From positions 1 to 42,069 of the forward strand of contig NZ_DATCTU010000103.1 in assembly GCF_036567765.1 (NCBI RefSeq): DNA of 42,069 nt, given 5' to 3'. Shown here piece by piece: positions 16,953 to 26,116 of this stretch; positions within the stretch are counted from its first letter, which is position 1, and every line of letters begins with the position of its first letter. The translations under genes and the position numbers were made by a program. The stretch comes from Pseudobacteroides sp. (lineage in GTDB: Bacteria; Bacillota; Clostridia; Acetivibrionales; DSM-2933). The notes under the pieces were generated by a model. It worked only from the letters and a program-made list of their open reading frames with translations, made no database searches and was not told the DNA's origin.

Positions 16953-17789
16953 CTATTTTCTATATACTGCTGGCATTATATATTTATACCGCGACTGTTC
17001 CCTGCCTATGGACTCTGAGTGACCGATAAAGAGGTAGCCTCCTGGCTCTGTCATATCATAAAATTTATTAATCAAAGTCTTTTTTGTATTTTCATCAAAG
17101 TAAATCATTACGTTCCTGCAAAATATAACATGGAATTTTTTCTTGAACGGAAAGATGTCCTCCATCAAATTAAACCTCCGAAAGATCACATTATCCTTTA
17201 TGTGCCGTTTAATCCCATAATTCTCATCGTTAATTCTGTCAAGATATTTAACCTTCCAGTTTGCAGGAAGCATTTCTATCTGCTCATTTGAATAAATACC
17301 TGCTGCGGCTTTATTTAATACTACTGTGGAAATATCAGTGGCAAGCAGTTTTGTATTCCACATTCCTTTTTTTCCTTCAAAATGGTCATTTATAAGCATA
17401 CTGAGGGTATAAGGTTCCTCTCCTGTCGAACAACCAGCACTCCAGACCCTTAAATCCCTGTCCCTTATGCCATTCTCCAACCAAGGTAAAATTGTATTTC
17501 CGAAGTATTCAAAGTGATCACTTTCTCTCATAAAAAAGGTATGATTTGTTGTAAGTTTATCCACTAAATTCACTACTGCTTCACCTGTCCGATCAGCAAT
17601 GACATAATCATAAAGCTCTGAAAACTTTGTAAACCCCTTATCCTTGAGTAAGGATCCCAACCTGCTTACTAAAAGAGACTTTTTCTCCGGTCCGATCCTT
17701 ACCCCGTAATTTGTCTTTAAAAAGTCAGTTATAAGCACAAACTCTTTATCGGTTATGCTTTTTGAAATATCCAAATCCAACCGAATCAC
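16953..17789 (-). CDS. cheR: Chemoreceptor glutamate methyltransferase CheR
   Basis: A 278-aa SAM-dependent methyltransferase that methylates receptor glutamates. N-terminal CheR helical domain (about 15-75), then the Rossmann domain with VWSAGCSTGEEPYTLSM and IFCRNVMIYFD. The listed start is GTG at 17789; a TTG three codons later (17780) has better spacing from AAGGTG and may be the real one. The gene lies 25 bp after the receptor gene. No C-terminal pentapeptide-binding extension is evident. Confidence 0.95.
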   Translation of the reverse strand: MIRLDLDISKSITDKEFVLITDFLKTNYGVRIGPEKKSLLVSRLGSLLKDKGFTKFSELYDYVIADRTGEAVVNLVDKLTTNHTFFMRESDHFEYFGNTILPWLENGIRDRDLRVWSAGCSTGEEPYTLSMLINDHFEGKKGMWNTKLLATDISTVVLNKAAAGIYSNEQIEMLPANWKVKYLDRINDENYGIKRHIKDNVIFRRFNLMEDIFPFKKKFHVIFCRNVMIYFDENTKKTLINKFYDMTEPGGYLFIGHSESIGREQSRYKYIMPAVYRK

Positions 17790-17814
17790 ACCTTATCTAT
17801 TTTTTATCTTACCC

Positions 17815-20592
17815 TTAATACTTTCCAAAATCATTATCGCTTAAATTTATATTTAACTTTCCTGCAGATGTCTCAGCTTTATGCTTTGTGTTTTTTTGTT
17901 GCTTTTTCTTCAAATGATGTTCCTGTGCCATCGCATTATCATTATTAACTTCAAGGCCAATAATGGCATTTGACTTTCTTAATTTGAACCTTGATACCAT
18001 CTCATTTAAAATTTCTGCCTGGCTGGAAAGTTCTTCGCTTGCTGCAGCACTTTCTTCAGCAGTAGCTGAATTGGACTGGGTTACCTGAGATACCTGGCTA
18101 ATTCCCTGATTAACCTGGCTAATGCCTATCGCCTGCTCATTTGAAGCCTTGGCTATATCTCCTACCAGCATTGTAGCTCTTGTTACACCTTCTACTATCA
18201 AATTAAGTGCTCCTGCCGTATCATTTGCAATGGTCGTGCCGTCTTCTACCTTACGCACTGTACCCTCAATAAGAGAAGTGGTTTCTTTTGCTGCATTGGC
18301 ACTTCTTGCTGCCAAGTTCCTTACTTCCTCTGCTACTACAGCAAATCCTTTACCGTGCTGCCCTGCCCTTGCCGCTTCAACAGCCGCATTAAGAGCAAGA
18401 ATATTTGTCTGGAACGCTATTTCATCTATTACCTTTATTATTTTGGATATATTTGCAGAAGCTAAATTAATTTCCTCCATTGATCTAAGCATGCCCTTCA
18501 TTCTCTCATTTCCCTGTACTGCATTATCCTTGGCACATATAGCCAAATCATTGGCCTGATTCGCGTTCAGTGCATTTTGCTTTGTTTGCTCGGCTATTTC
18601 TGCCATAGATGCGGTTAATTCCTCTATGGAGCTTGCCTGTTCGGTAGATCCCTGCGAAAGTGCCTGGCTGGATTCGGATACCTGCCTTGATCCTGCAGCA
18701 ACTTGCTCAGCAGCATTGTTCATTTGTCCAAGAACGTCATTGAGAGATATGATTATATTATTTAGCGAATCCCTTATTTCGATAAAGTCTCCGAGATAAT
18801 TGGCAGACATAGTAACATTCAGGTTCCCGTTTGCCATTTCTGTCAACACGCTTGAAATTTCATTAATATACCCTGCTATTGTGGATAATGTAAAGTTCAT
18901 TGCTTCTTTTATCCTGGCATGATCACCTTTATAGCTGCCGGCTACCCTGGCCTGCAGATTGCCCTTTGCCATTTCATCAAGAACAGAAGCGGCTTCCAAT
19001 ATGGGTTCAACGATCTTATCGATAAGTCCGTTCAAGCCCTTTATAAGAGATGCCCAGTCTCCGGCAAAAGCCTTATCGTTTCCTCTCTCGCTGAGCCTTC
19101 CTTCCTCTGAAGCCTCTATCAGTTTGCTAATTTCACTGTTAACGTCTTTCAAATTCTTTCTCATGGCTTCGATGTTTTCATTTATAAAAGCCTTTTTACC
19201 CGGAAATTTTTCCAATTCCGCATTAAAGTTTCCCTTTCCAAACTCCGATAGACATGCCATAGCCTTCTTCATGACTGTTATATGGCCGTTAACCATTGCA
19301 TTAACACCCTTTGCCATCTCTTTGTATGCCCCTTCAAACTTATCCTCAGGAACAACAACATCAATGTCACCTAAGTCATGCTGCTTTGACATATATTCCA
19401 TACCCTCTATAAATCTGTTAAGGTTGTCTATCAAAGTGTTTATATTATTCTTTATCTCGTTAAAATCTCCATAATAAGTATCTGTAATCTTATGAGGTAT
19501 GTCACCCTTGCTTATTCTGTCCAGATAGTCGGCAGTAACATTGATAGGGGCTACAAAAGCATCAATGAGGCTATTTATGCCAATGACCAATTCCCTCCAA
19601 CTGCCGGAGTAGACAACAGCATTTCCTCTTGTATCAAGTTTTCCTTCCTGAGTAGACTTAATAAGGCTTCCTGTATCACTAATAATCCCTCTTATGGTTT
19701 CAATGGTTTTTTTGATTGCTGGTGAAATCTCATCCTGTGGGTCTTTTGGTTCTACATTTACACTCACATCGCCCTCGGCAATTTTTTTCATGACCCCAAC
19801 AACATTATTCTGCAAATCACTAGCAAACTCATCCATTGCAGCAGCCATTTGCCCCACTTCATCTTTTGTACCAAGCCTGAGCCTTCTATTGAGTATCCCC
19901 AGCTTCATTTCATCCAGCATTACAACAGTTTGTTTTATGGGCCTTGATATCGCTCTGGATATAATTATTCCAAGTATAACTGCTAGTGTCATACCTACTA
20001 TTATCAGTACCACCATGAGAATGATAGCTGAACTTGCCTGTTTGGTGTTGTTACCCGATCTTTCCTTCGCTGCATCAACCTTCATCTTGGACATCTTTTC
20101 TATGAGGTCCCTTTCAGCCACTGCAGCCTTGTTCATCTCACCGTTCAGATAATTAAATGCTTCTGAGTCTTTATTTGCCTCAGCCAACAGTATCAGCTTG
20201 TCCAGGTGCTTACTGTACTCGTTTCTTGATGCAACAAACTCGATAAATATTTTTTCAAACTCTTTAGAAACAATTGTTTTTTCTACCTCTGAAGAGAAAG
20301 CATCTATTTCTTTTCTTAAATCTTCAATAGTTTTAGTGATAGCTGCAATCTCTTCCTTTGAATTTACAATTATTAAATCCCTGGTTTCCACCCTAATCCT
20401 TTGAAACAATGTTGCAATACTTGCAACTTCATTTAAAGGCACTGTGTATTTTTCATAAAGCAGCGTATTGGATTCGTCGAGATTCTTCATATTAATTGCT
20501 CCAACAATACCTACCACACCTGCAATAATCGCTACCATTATAAATCCTGTAAGCAGCTTTGTGCTTATCTTAAGATTGTGAAACCATTTCAT
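17815..20592 (-). CDS. Methyl-accepting chemotaxis protein with a poly-HAMP array
   Basis: A 925-aa transmembrane receptor. TM1 (about 12-33), an extracellular four-helix-bundle sensor (about 34-185), TM2 (about 187-210), then a very long cytoplasmic HAMP region (about 210-620) with repeated GNL/GKL/GDI-type motifs and two related blocks (near SGSWRELVIGINSLID and AGDWASLIKGLNGLID). The signalling tip carries EIAFQTNILALNAAVEAARAG. It sits between cheW and cheR, so it is the cognate receptor of this pathway. There is no NWETF-like CheR tether at the C-terminus (it ends DNDFGKY). The ligand is unknown. GGAGG precedes the ATG. Confidence 0.93.
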   Translation of the reverse strand: MKWFHNLKISTKLLTGFIMVAIIAGVVGIVGAINMKNLDESNTLLYEKYTVPLNEVASIATLFQRIRVETRDLIIVNSKEEIAAITKTIEDLRKEIDAFSSEVEKTIVSKEFEKIFIEFVASRNEYSKHLDKLILLAEANKDSEAFNYLNGEMNKAAVAERDLIEKMSKMKVDAAKERSGNNTKQASSAIILMVVLIIVGMTLAVILGIIISRAISRPIKQTVVMLDEMKLGILNRRLRLGTKDEVGQMAAAMDEFASDLQNNVVGVMKKIAEGDVSVNVEPKDPQDEISPAIKKTIETIRGIISDTGSLIKSTQEGKLDTRGNAVVYSGSWRELVIGINSLIDAFVAPINVTADYLDRISKGDIPHKITDTYYGDFNEIKNNINTLIDNLNRFIEGMEYMSKQHDLGDIDVVVPEDKFEGAYKEMAKGVNAMVNGHITVMKKAMACLSEFGKGNFNAELEKFPGKKAFINENIEAMRKNLKDVNSEISKLIEASEEGRLSERGNDKAFAGDWASLIKGLNGLIDKIVEPILEAASVLDEMAKGNLQARVAGSYKGDHARIKEAMNFTLSTIAGYINEISSVLTEMANGNLNVTMSANYLGDFIEIRDSLNNIIISLNDVLGQMNNAAEQVAAGSRQVSESSQALSQGSTEQASSIEELTASMAEIAEQTKQNALNANQANDLAICAKDNAVQGNERMKGMLRSMEEINLASANISKIIKVIDEIAFQTNILALNAAVEAARAGQHGKGFAVVAEEVRNLAARSANAAKETTSLIEGTVRKVEDGTTIANDTAGALNLIVEGVTRATMLVGDIAKASNEQAIGISQVNQGISQVSQVTQSNSATAEESAAASEELSSQAEILNEMVSRFKLRKSNAIIGLEVNNDNAMAQEHHLKKKQQKNTKHKAETSAGKLNINLSDNDFGKY

Positions 20593-20678
20593 TCAGGAAT
20601 CCTCCTTATTTGTACATAAAAGTACCCGTCAATATACTCATCCCTGCATAAAGGACAAAAGTCGTGCTTCTGCAGCTG

Positions 20679-21170
20679 CTAAATATTCAAAAGCAATTGA
20701 CCGTCATCATCATTAATTAGTTTTTCACAGTCCAATAGCAGCTTAACATCGCTTCCAACCTTTCCTATCCCCTTTATATATTTGTTATTGCTATTTGCAT
20801 TAACCTCCGGGGGAGGAACAATATCGGAAGAAGATATATCCAACACATCGGAGACAGCATCAACTATCAATCCTATAAATACATCTCTTACCTCGATTAC
20901 AATAATACATGTCCTGTCATTATACTCGTTTGCTTCTTTTTTAAACCTTAGCCTTACATCCATAACAGGTATTATTTTTCCTCTCAAGTTTATGATACCT
21001 TTAATATAATGCGGCAGTTCAGGTACTTCTGTAATGGGTTGAATCCCAATTATCTCCATTACATATCTTATCTCAACTCCATAAAATTCTTTTCCCAGTG
21101 AAAATGTCAAAAATTTGTCCCTCTGAGAATCCTCTCGATCTAATTCCATTTCTTCCATTAATTGAGCCAT
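20679..21170 (-). CDS. cheW: Chemotaxis coupling protein CheW
   Basis: A 163-aa single CheW domain that links CheA to the receptor tip. Visible motifs are FTFSLGKEFYGVEIRYVMEI-type strands after a short acidic N-terminal tail, then PHYIKGIINLRGKIIPVMDV, the characteristic core. AAAGGAG stands before the ATG. It is encoded between cheA (36 bp upstream) and the receptor (86 bp downstream). Confidence 0.95.
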   Translation of the reverse strand: MAQLMEEMELDREDSQRDKFLTFSLGKEFYGVEIRYVMEIIGIQPITEVPELPHYIKGIINLRGKIIPVMDVRLRFKKEANEYNDRTCIIVIEVRDVFIGLIVDAVSDVLDISSSDIVPPPEVNANSNNKYIKGIGKVGSDVKLLLDCEKLINDDDGQLLLNI

Positions 21171-21206
21171 AATTATTCTCCTTTCAGTTTTTTATCATAG
21201 AACAGC

Positions 21207-23267
21207 TTATTTATTTTTTACAATTGCTGCAATATCAAGAATAAGGCTAATGGTTCCTTCTCCAAGCAGCGTACAGCCTGCGATTCCTCTGACCTTCTTA
21301 ATATATTGAGGAAGTGCCTTAACAACTACCTGCTGTTCGCCTAAAAGCTCATCCGCAAAAAGGCATACTGTATTCATTTCACTTTCTACCATAATTGTAA
21401 TACCTTCATGTATATTGGTTATGGAATCATTTATATTAAATAGCCTGTGTATCCTAATGACAGGATAGCAATCTCCCCTGACCATTATCATTTCATTTCC
21501 ATCCGGATCTGTTATAAGTTCATTTTCTTTTATCCTAAAGGATTCTTTTATTGATGTTATAGGAATTGTATATGTTGAATTAGCAACTCTTATATTCATA
21601 CCGTCAATTATTGCCAAAGTCAGGGGTATCCTTATAGTCATTGTGGTTCCTTCATCAACTGTGCTGTCTACATTAACAATTCCGCCGATTTTCTCAATGT
21701 TGTTTGACACAACATCCATACCCACACCCCTGCCTGAAAACTCCGTCACATTCTCCTTTGTGGAAAACCCCGGCAAAAATATCATTGAAAAAATCTCCCT
21801 CTCGGAAATGTCTTTGCCTGTATCCTGAATAAGTCCGTTATCAATTGCTTTTCGAAGTATCTTATCCTTGTTTAGTCCTCTTCCGTCATCCTTTACAATG
21901 ATTATTACTTCTCCGCCCTCATTTTTAGCTTCCAGGGTTATTTTTCCCTTTGCACTCTTACCTTTTTGTTTTCTCTCTTCCTTTGTTTCGATACCATGAT
22001 CAATTGAATTTCTTATAAGGTGCATTAATGGGTCGGATATATTTTCAATTATATTTTTGTCAACTTCTGTTTCCTCACCTAGTATTTCAAGCTCTACATC
22101 CTTATTGAGCTTCTTACACATATCTCGGACAATTCTATTCATTTTGTGGAAAGTCCCAGATAGAGGTACCATTCTAATAGACATGACAATATCCTGAAGC
22201 TCACTGGTGATTTTCTTCAATTGGTTTGCCGCCTTGCTGAAATTATCAAGGCTCAAGCCTCTCAAATCAGGATTGCTTGTAACCATTGCTTCAGAAATAA
22301 CCAATTCCCCAACCAGGTCCATAAGTTTGTCAAGCTTGCTTACATTTACGCTTATTATGTTTTGCTGCGTGGATTTACCAGCCTGCTCCTTTTCCCTTTC
22401 AGGTTTTGCAGACTCAGGCATAACAGGTTTAGGGCTTTCAAGATCTATTATCGGTTTTTTCTTAATTGCTGGAGCCGCCTCGCCCTTCTCCACAACTTCC
22501 AACTCAAGCTTTTTTAGGAATATCGTCTCTTTGAGGATCTTTTCAATGTCTTCAAAGGAGCTGTTGCTGTTAAAAAACATCTTGAACCCGTTTTCCCTTA
22601 TAACTTGGGCACTTTCTTCATTTTCAATAATATCCGATGGCTCACTCATTATATCTTGTGCTACATCCTTCAAAGAATGTAGGACTGAAAAGGCACGAAT
22701 GTTCTCCATTTCGCAGCCATCGTCAAAATACAAAGCAGCCCTGAAGCAAGTTTTTACAGTATCACCATTTAAGCTATAGGTAATATAATATTTCTGTTTT
22801 TTATTATCAGCAGTCTTTTCCTCGGAACTGGCTGCTTTCTCAGATGCTGAAATGCCTCCAACTCCTTTCAAATCCCCAAGGTATGTCTTGATGTTATTTA
22901 CCAGATCTCCGGAGTCACCATCCGGCTCAATCCCCCTCTCAATCTTTGAGAGCTCTTCCTTGATAAAATCCGTACAGCAAAGAATAAGATCACTTAGTTT
23001 AATGTAATCCACCTTAGCAGGCTTTGATTCTCTCAGAAAAAAAAACAAATCCTCTATTGAATGTGCCAGAGTAGAGATTCCATTAAAAAGCATCATTGCA
23101 GATGAGCCCTTTATTGTATGCATAATTCTAAAAATCTCATTAATGGCTTCCTGAGAATAGCAACTGGATTTTTCGCTTGAGATAATAAGCTGCTCCAACT
23201 GCTCAATAAGTTGATTTGTCTCAAATTTGTACATTTCCAACATAGGCTCTCTGTAGTTATCAGACAA
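21207..23267 (-). CDS. cheA: Chemotaxis histidine kinase CheA
   Basis: A 686-aa kinase. P1/Hpt has the phosphorylated H50 (FRIMHTIKGSSAM). A CheY-binding-like segment (about 150-265) is followed by a charged linker, then P3 dimerisation (about 300-375), P4 ATPase with LIRNSIDHGIE, DDGRGL and GRGVGMDVV, and the P5 CheW-like domain to the end. It autophosphorylates under receptor control and passes phosphate to CheY and CheB. Translation starts at TTG with AGAGGTGG upstream. The gene is 47 bp after cheY. Confidence 0.96.
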   Translation of the reverse strand: MSDNYREPMLEMYKFETNQLIEQLEQLIISSEKSSCYSQEAINEIFRIMHTIKGSSAMMLFNGISTLAHSIEDLFFFLRESKPAKVDYIKLSDLILCCTDFIKEELSKIERGIEPDGDSGDLVNNIKTYLGDLKGVGGISASEKAASSEEKTADNKKQKYYITYSLNGDTVKTCFRAALYFDDGCEMENIRAFSVLHSLKDVAQDIMSEPSDIIENEESAQVIRENGFKMFFNSNSSFEDIEKILKETIFLKKLELEVVEKGEAAPAIKKKPIIDLESPKPVMPESAKPEREKEQAGKSTQQNIISVNVSKLDKLMDLVGELVISEAMVTSNPDLRGLSLDNFSKAANQLKKITSELQDIVMSIRMVPLSGTFHKMNRIVRDMCKKLNKDVELEILGEETEVDKNIIENISDPLMHLIRNSIDHGIETKEERKQKGKSAKGKITLEAKNEGGEVIIIVKDDGRGLNKDKILRKAIDNGLIQDTGKDISEREIFSMIFLPGFSTKENVTEFSGRGVGMDVVSNNIEKIGGIVNVDSTVDEGTTMTIRIPLTLAIIDGMNIRVANSTYTIPITSIKESFRIKENELITDPDGNEMIMVRGDCYPVIRIHRLFNINDSITNIHEGITIMVESEMNTVCLFADELLGEQQVVVKALPQYIKKVRGIAGCTLLGEGTISLILDIAAIVKNK

Positions 23268-23314
23268 TTAAACCACCTCTTCTTATTATGTGTTAATAAA
23301 GCAATACCGGGATA

Positions 23315-23668
23315 TTACAATGAATTTAAAACTTTCATGACATGATCTTCCTTGAATGGCTTTACTATAAAATTCTTGGCACCTGCTACTACAGCATCCC
23401 TCACATATGCCTCCTGCCCCATTGCCGATACTATGATTACTTTTGCTTTTGGATCCAATTCCTTAATCTTTTTGGTTGCTTCTATACCATCTAGGATAGG
23501 CATTGTAATATCCATTGTAACTATATCGGGCTTTAGCTCTACATACTTCTGAATACATGCGACTCCGTTCTCTGCTTCTCCCACAACGGTAAAACCATTC
23601 CTTTCAAGCATCAGTTTCAGCGATGTCCTCATGAATGCTGCATCATCAACTATTAAAACACTTGGCAT
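23315..23668 (-). CDS. cheY: Chemotaxis response regulator CheY
   Basis: A 117-aa receiver domain. Acidic residues D8/D9 (LIVDDAAFMR), phospho-acceptor D53 (IVTMDITMPILDG), Thr/Ser switch in IIVSAMG, and K in FIVKPF are all in place. It is the first gene of the chemosensory operon and the probable diffusible messenger to the flagellar switch or another output. GGGAG stands 9 nt before the ATG. The 206-bp divergent gap upstream must hold the operon promoter; TTGAAA followed 18 bp later by TATACA (near 23725-23755, minus) is a weak candidate. Confidence 0.93.
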   Translation of the reverse strand: MPSVLIVDDAAFMRTSLKLMLERNGFTVVGEAENGVACIQKYVELKPDIVTMDITMPILDGIEATKKIKELDPKAKVIIVSAMGQEAYVRDAVVAGAKNFIVKPFKEDHVMKVLNSL

Positions 23669-23874
23669 ATGATCACACTCCCTGATTATTTTTATTCCTT
23701 AATTAATTTGAAAAATATTACATTGTATAGTATATTAAAAATAGCAGTTTCAATTTGTCACCGTATGTTTTCAATAGCTAAAACATAAGTCTATACTAAT
23801 ATCGTCACGAAAATGGTTAATGTTTATATGAAAATGAATCATTTGGACAACAAAATCAGTTAAGGAGGAACATT

Positions 23875-24837
23875 ATGAATCAACCCTATGATATGCCTTT
23901 AAGTGAATTAAAAGAATATTTACCAGCTCTGACAAGAGAGAAAGATTTCAACGCATTCTGGGAAAATTCTCTTTCCGAATTAGAATCTGTCCCTTTGGAG
24001 TATTCTCTTGACCCCATTGATTATCCTGCCAAGGGTATAAAAATGTATAAGCTCAGCTTTAAGGGCTTTAATAATTCCCATATATCAGGATGGTTTGCAA
24101 TTCCACAGACCCAAGGTCCTCATCCGGGTATACTGCATTTTCATGGCTATAACTGGGCTTTTGACGGCAGGCATCATGATGTGGCTAATTATGCCCTTCG
24201 TGGATATGCCGTACTTTTTATGTTCTGCAGGGGCCAGCAGGGAGACAGCATTGATAATGTAGTATCCACCCATGGACACAGCACAGGCTGGATGACCAAG
24301 GGCTTGCTATCACCTGAAAAATACTACTATCGAGCGGTTTACATGGATGCGGTTAGAGCTGCGGAAATATTGGCATCTATCGAAGGCGTCAACAAAGACA
24401 AAATAGCAGTAGTGGGAGAGAGCCAGGGTGGTGCCTTAGCTTTAGCTACTGCAGCATTATCGCCAATTCCGGTACTTTCTGTTACCGAATACCCATTTCT
24501 GTCTCACTTTAATAGGGCAATAGATATTTGTCCAGAGGGGCCATATGGTGAATTGAATGAATTTTTCAGGCGTAATTCAGCAGATCCTCAAATTGAGATT
24601 GAAGCCAAAAAGACCCTCTCATATTTTGATATGATGAATCTTGCACCTAATATTAAATGTCACTGCCTCACATCAATAGGACTTGTTGACACAATTACTC
24701 CTCCATCAACCGTGTTTGCCGCATTCAACCATATGAAATGCTCAAAGGAAATATCTGTGTTCAGATATTTCGGTCATGAATATATACCCGGGTTTCTTGA
24801 TAAGAAGCTTAAGACATTGATGGAATTTCTTCTTTAA
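23875..24837 (+). CDS. Acetyl-xylan esterase / cephalosporin-C deacetylase, CE7 family
   Basis: A 320-aa alpha/beta-hydrolase of carbohydrate esterase family 7, the normal length. Catalytic S183 (GESQGG), D272 (VDTITPP) and H301 (FGHEY), plus the family CRGQ motif (118-121), are visible. CE7 enzymes are intracellular and remove acetyl groups from short xylo-oligosaccharides; no signal peptide is present, which agrees. The role fits plant-biomass use together with the cellulase in this window. AAGGAGG stands 7 nt before the ATG. Confidence 0.94.
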   Translation: MNQPYDMPLSELKEYLPALTREKDFNAFWENSLSELESVPLEYSLDPIDYPAKGIKMYKLSFKGFNNSHISGWFAIPQTQGPHPGILHFHGYNWAFDGRHHDVANYALRGYAVLFMFCRGQQGDSIDNVVSTHGHSTGWMTKGLLSPEKYYYRAVYMDAVRAAEILASIEGVNKDKIAVVGESQGGALALATAALSPIPVLSVTEYPFLSHFNRAIDICPEGPYGELNEFFRRNSADPQIEIEAKKTLSYFDMMNLAPNIKCHCLTSIGLVDTITPPSTVFAAFNHMKCSKEISVFRYFGHEYIPGFLDKKLKTLMEFLL

Positions 24838-24923
24838 TACTTCCAAGAACCGATTAAAGGTGGTAAGATAATAATGTTGTCAACTTTAATATTTCAAATA
24901 AAACACGAAGAAAGGTGAAAAAC

Positions 24924-25154
24924 ATGTCTACAAATGAAAACAATAATATTGAGGAAATCTTAGAGGTTTCTTCAGACATTATCGAAAAAAAACAAAACTG
25001 GGCTGGATTTGTTGAAACAACCGTTGTTAATTTTTTTGTTGAATGCAAGCTTGAAAAGCTCAATATTGAAGACGGAAGAGGGAATAAAGCAAAGCTTGCA
25101 AGGCAGAAAGACGACACAATAAAGGTGGAATACACCTCCACAACAACATTATAA
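24924..25154 (+). CDS. Small acidic-to-basic protein of unknown function
   Basis: A 76-aa protein that I do not recognise. The N-terminal third is rich in Asn/Glu (NENNNIEEILE); the centre NWAGFVETTVVNFFVECKLEKL has alternating hydrophobic residues suggesting beta strands; the C-terminus is charged then Thr-rich. No signal peptide or membrane helix is seen. AAAGGTG lies 6 nt before the ATG at 24924; a GTG three codons upstream overlaps that site and is less likely. It follows the esterase by 86 bp in the same direction and is closed by a terminator, so it may be co-transcribed. Confidence 0.7.
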   Translation: MSTNENNNIEEILEVSSDIIEKKQNWAGFVETTVVNFFVECKLEKLNIEDGRGNKAKLARQKDDTIKVEYTSTTTL

Positions 25155-25173
25155 AATAGAACAAATAATAATT

Positions 25174-25204
25174 TTAACCGGATTTGAAGACCAAATCCGG
25201 TTAA
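25174..25204. terminator. Bidirectional terminator hairpin
   Basis: A perfect 13-bp stem TTAACCGGATTTG / CAAATCCGGTTAA around AAGAC, between two convergent genes. The T-rich tail is better on the minus side (reading toward lower positions) than on the plus side. Confidence 0.75.
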
Positions 25205-25261
25205 TGCTTTAATTAGATTAAAAGTGCAAAAAGCTTACATTTGACTACTTTTATCTGCAGA

Positions 25262-26062
25262 TCAGTGTTTATGTTTCCCCAGATGATCGCTGCAGTATTC
25301 ATAATCACTTCCGCAAGTTCGGCAATAGCCAAATTTCAATTGAGGGTAATCCTCTGATGTTCTTCCGCAAACCCTGCACCTATGAACAATCTTAAAATTT
25401 CTCTCAGGCACAATAACCTTGAATTTCCTTCTTTTTTGCTGCTTTATCAACTTCTTAACCTTGGGCCCCACCCATCTTTGATACATATCACTGCCAAAGA
25501 ACATAATGAAGCTGGTAAATGATAATATTGCTGCAATCTTAACATACAGGTAACCAAACATTATGGTGTACAGCACATACAAAAGCTCAAACCAAGCAAG
25601 GTATTTAACCTTAACCGGTATAATGAAAAACAAAAGAAGCTTAAAGTCAGGATTTATATAAGCAAATGCAAGGAAAATGGACAGAATGATAAACTCAGAT
25701 GTCCCGTATCCTGTTATAAAAGCAGCTATTATTGCTGAAACCATACCGATAAAATAATAGAGCGTCAGCCTGAAACTGCCCCAGTACTTTTCCATAGATG
25801 TACCAAACATATAGAATATGTAAAGCATAAATATAACTGCTATGATACCCAAACCCGGAGGAACAAAAATAAAGGATATCAATCTCCAGACTTCCCCGCT
25901 TAAGACTCTTGAAGCATCCAGTGCCAATAAACCAAACACACTGTTACTTCGAGAAAACTCATTTACCGCGAACAATATGGCAGTTACTATAACTATATAC
26001 CTTACCAACCCGGGAATGGAAAAACGTTTGTACTTCCTTTCAAGCTTATCTATCCAGTTCAT
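25262..26062 (-). CDS. Rhomboid-like multipass membrane protein with C-terminal zinc ribbon, probably non-proteolytic
   Basis: A 266-aa protein with about six hydrophobic helices (roughly 20-35, 71-88, 100-118, 122-137, 141-172, 174-190), then a basic stretch and a zinc ribbon with C229, C232, C247 and C250 (CRVCGR, CRTCG). The GEVWRLISFIF and FGTSMEKYWGSFRLTLYYFIG segments resemble rhomboids. However, the serine motif GxSG is replaced near GYGTSEF and the expected active-site His/Asn are not seen, so protease activity is doubtful. The gene starts 54 bp after the PBP gene and may be co-transcribed with it. Confidence 0.7.
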   Translation of the reverse strand: MNWIDKLERKYKRFSIPGLVRYIVIVTAILFAVNEFSRSNSVFGLLALDASRVLSGEVWRLISFIFVPPGLGIIAVIFMLYIFYMFGTSMEKYWGSFRLTLYYFIGMVSAIIAAFITGYGTSEFIILSIFLAFAYINPDFKLLLFFIIPVKVKYLAWFELLYVLYTIMFGYLYVKIAAILSFTSFIMFFGSDMYQRWVGPKVKKLIKQQKRRKFKVIVPERNFKIVHRCRVCGRTSEDYPQLKFGYCRTCGSDYEYCSDHLGKHKH

Positions 26063-26116
26063 TCAAACATTCCTTTCATTTGATAATAGATTATGTATAA
26101 CTAAAGTCTGTCACTT

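Noticed and set aside
24874..24918. 14-codon mini-ORF with AAAGGTGG before the small gene
   Set aside because: Too short to judge, with no stem-loops or regulatory codon run; it may be chance in AT-rich DNA.
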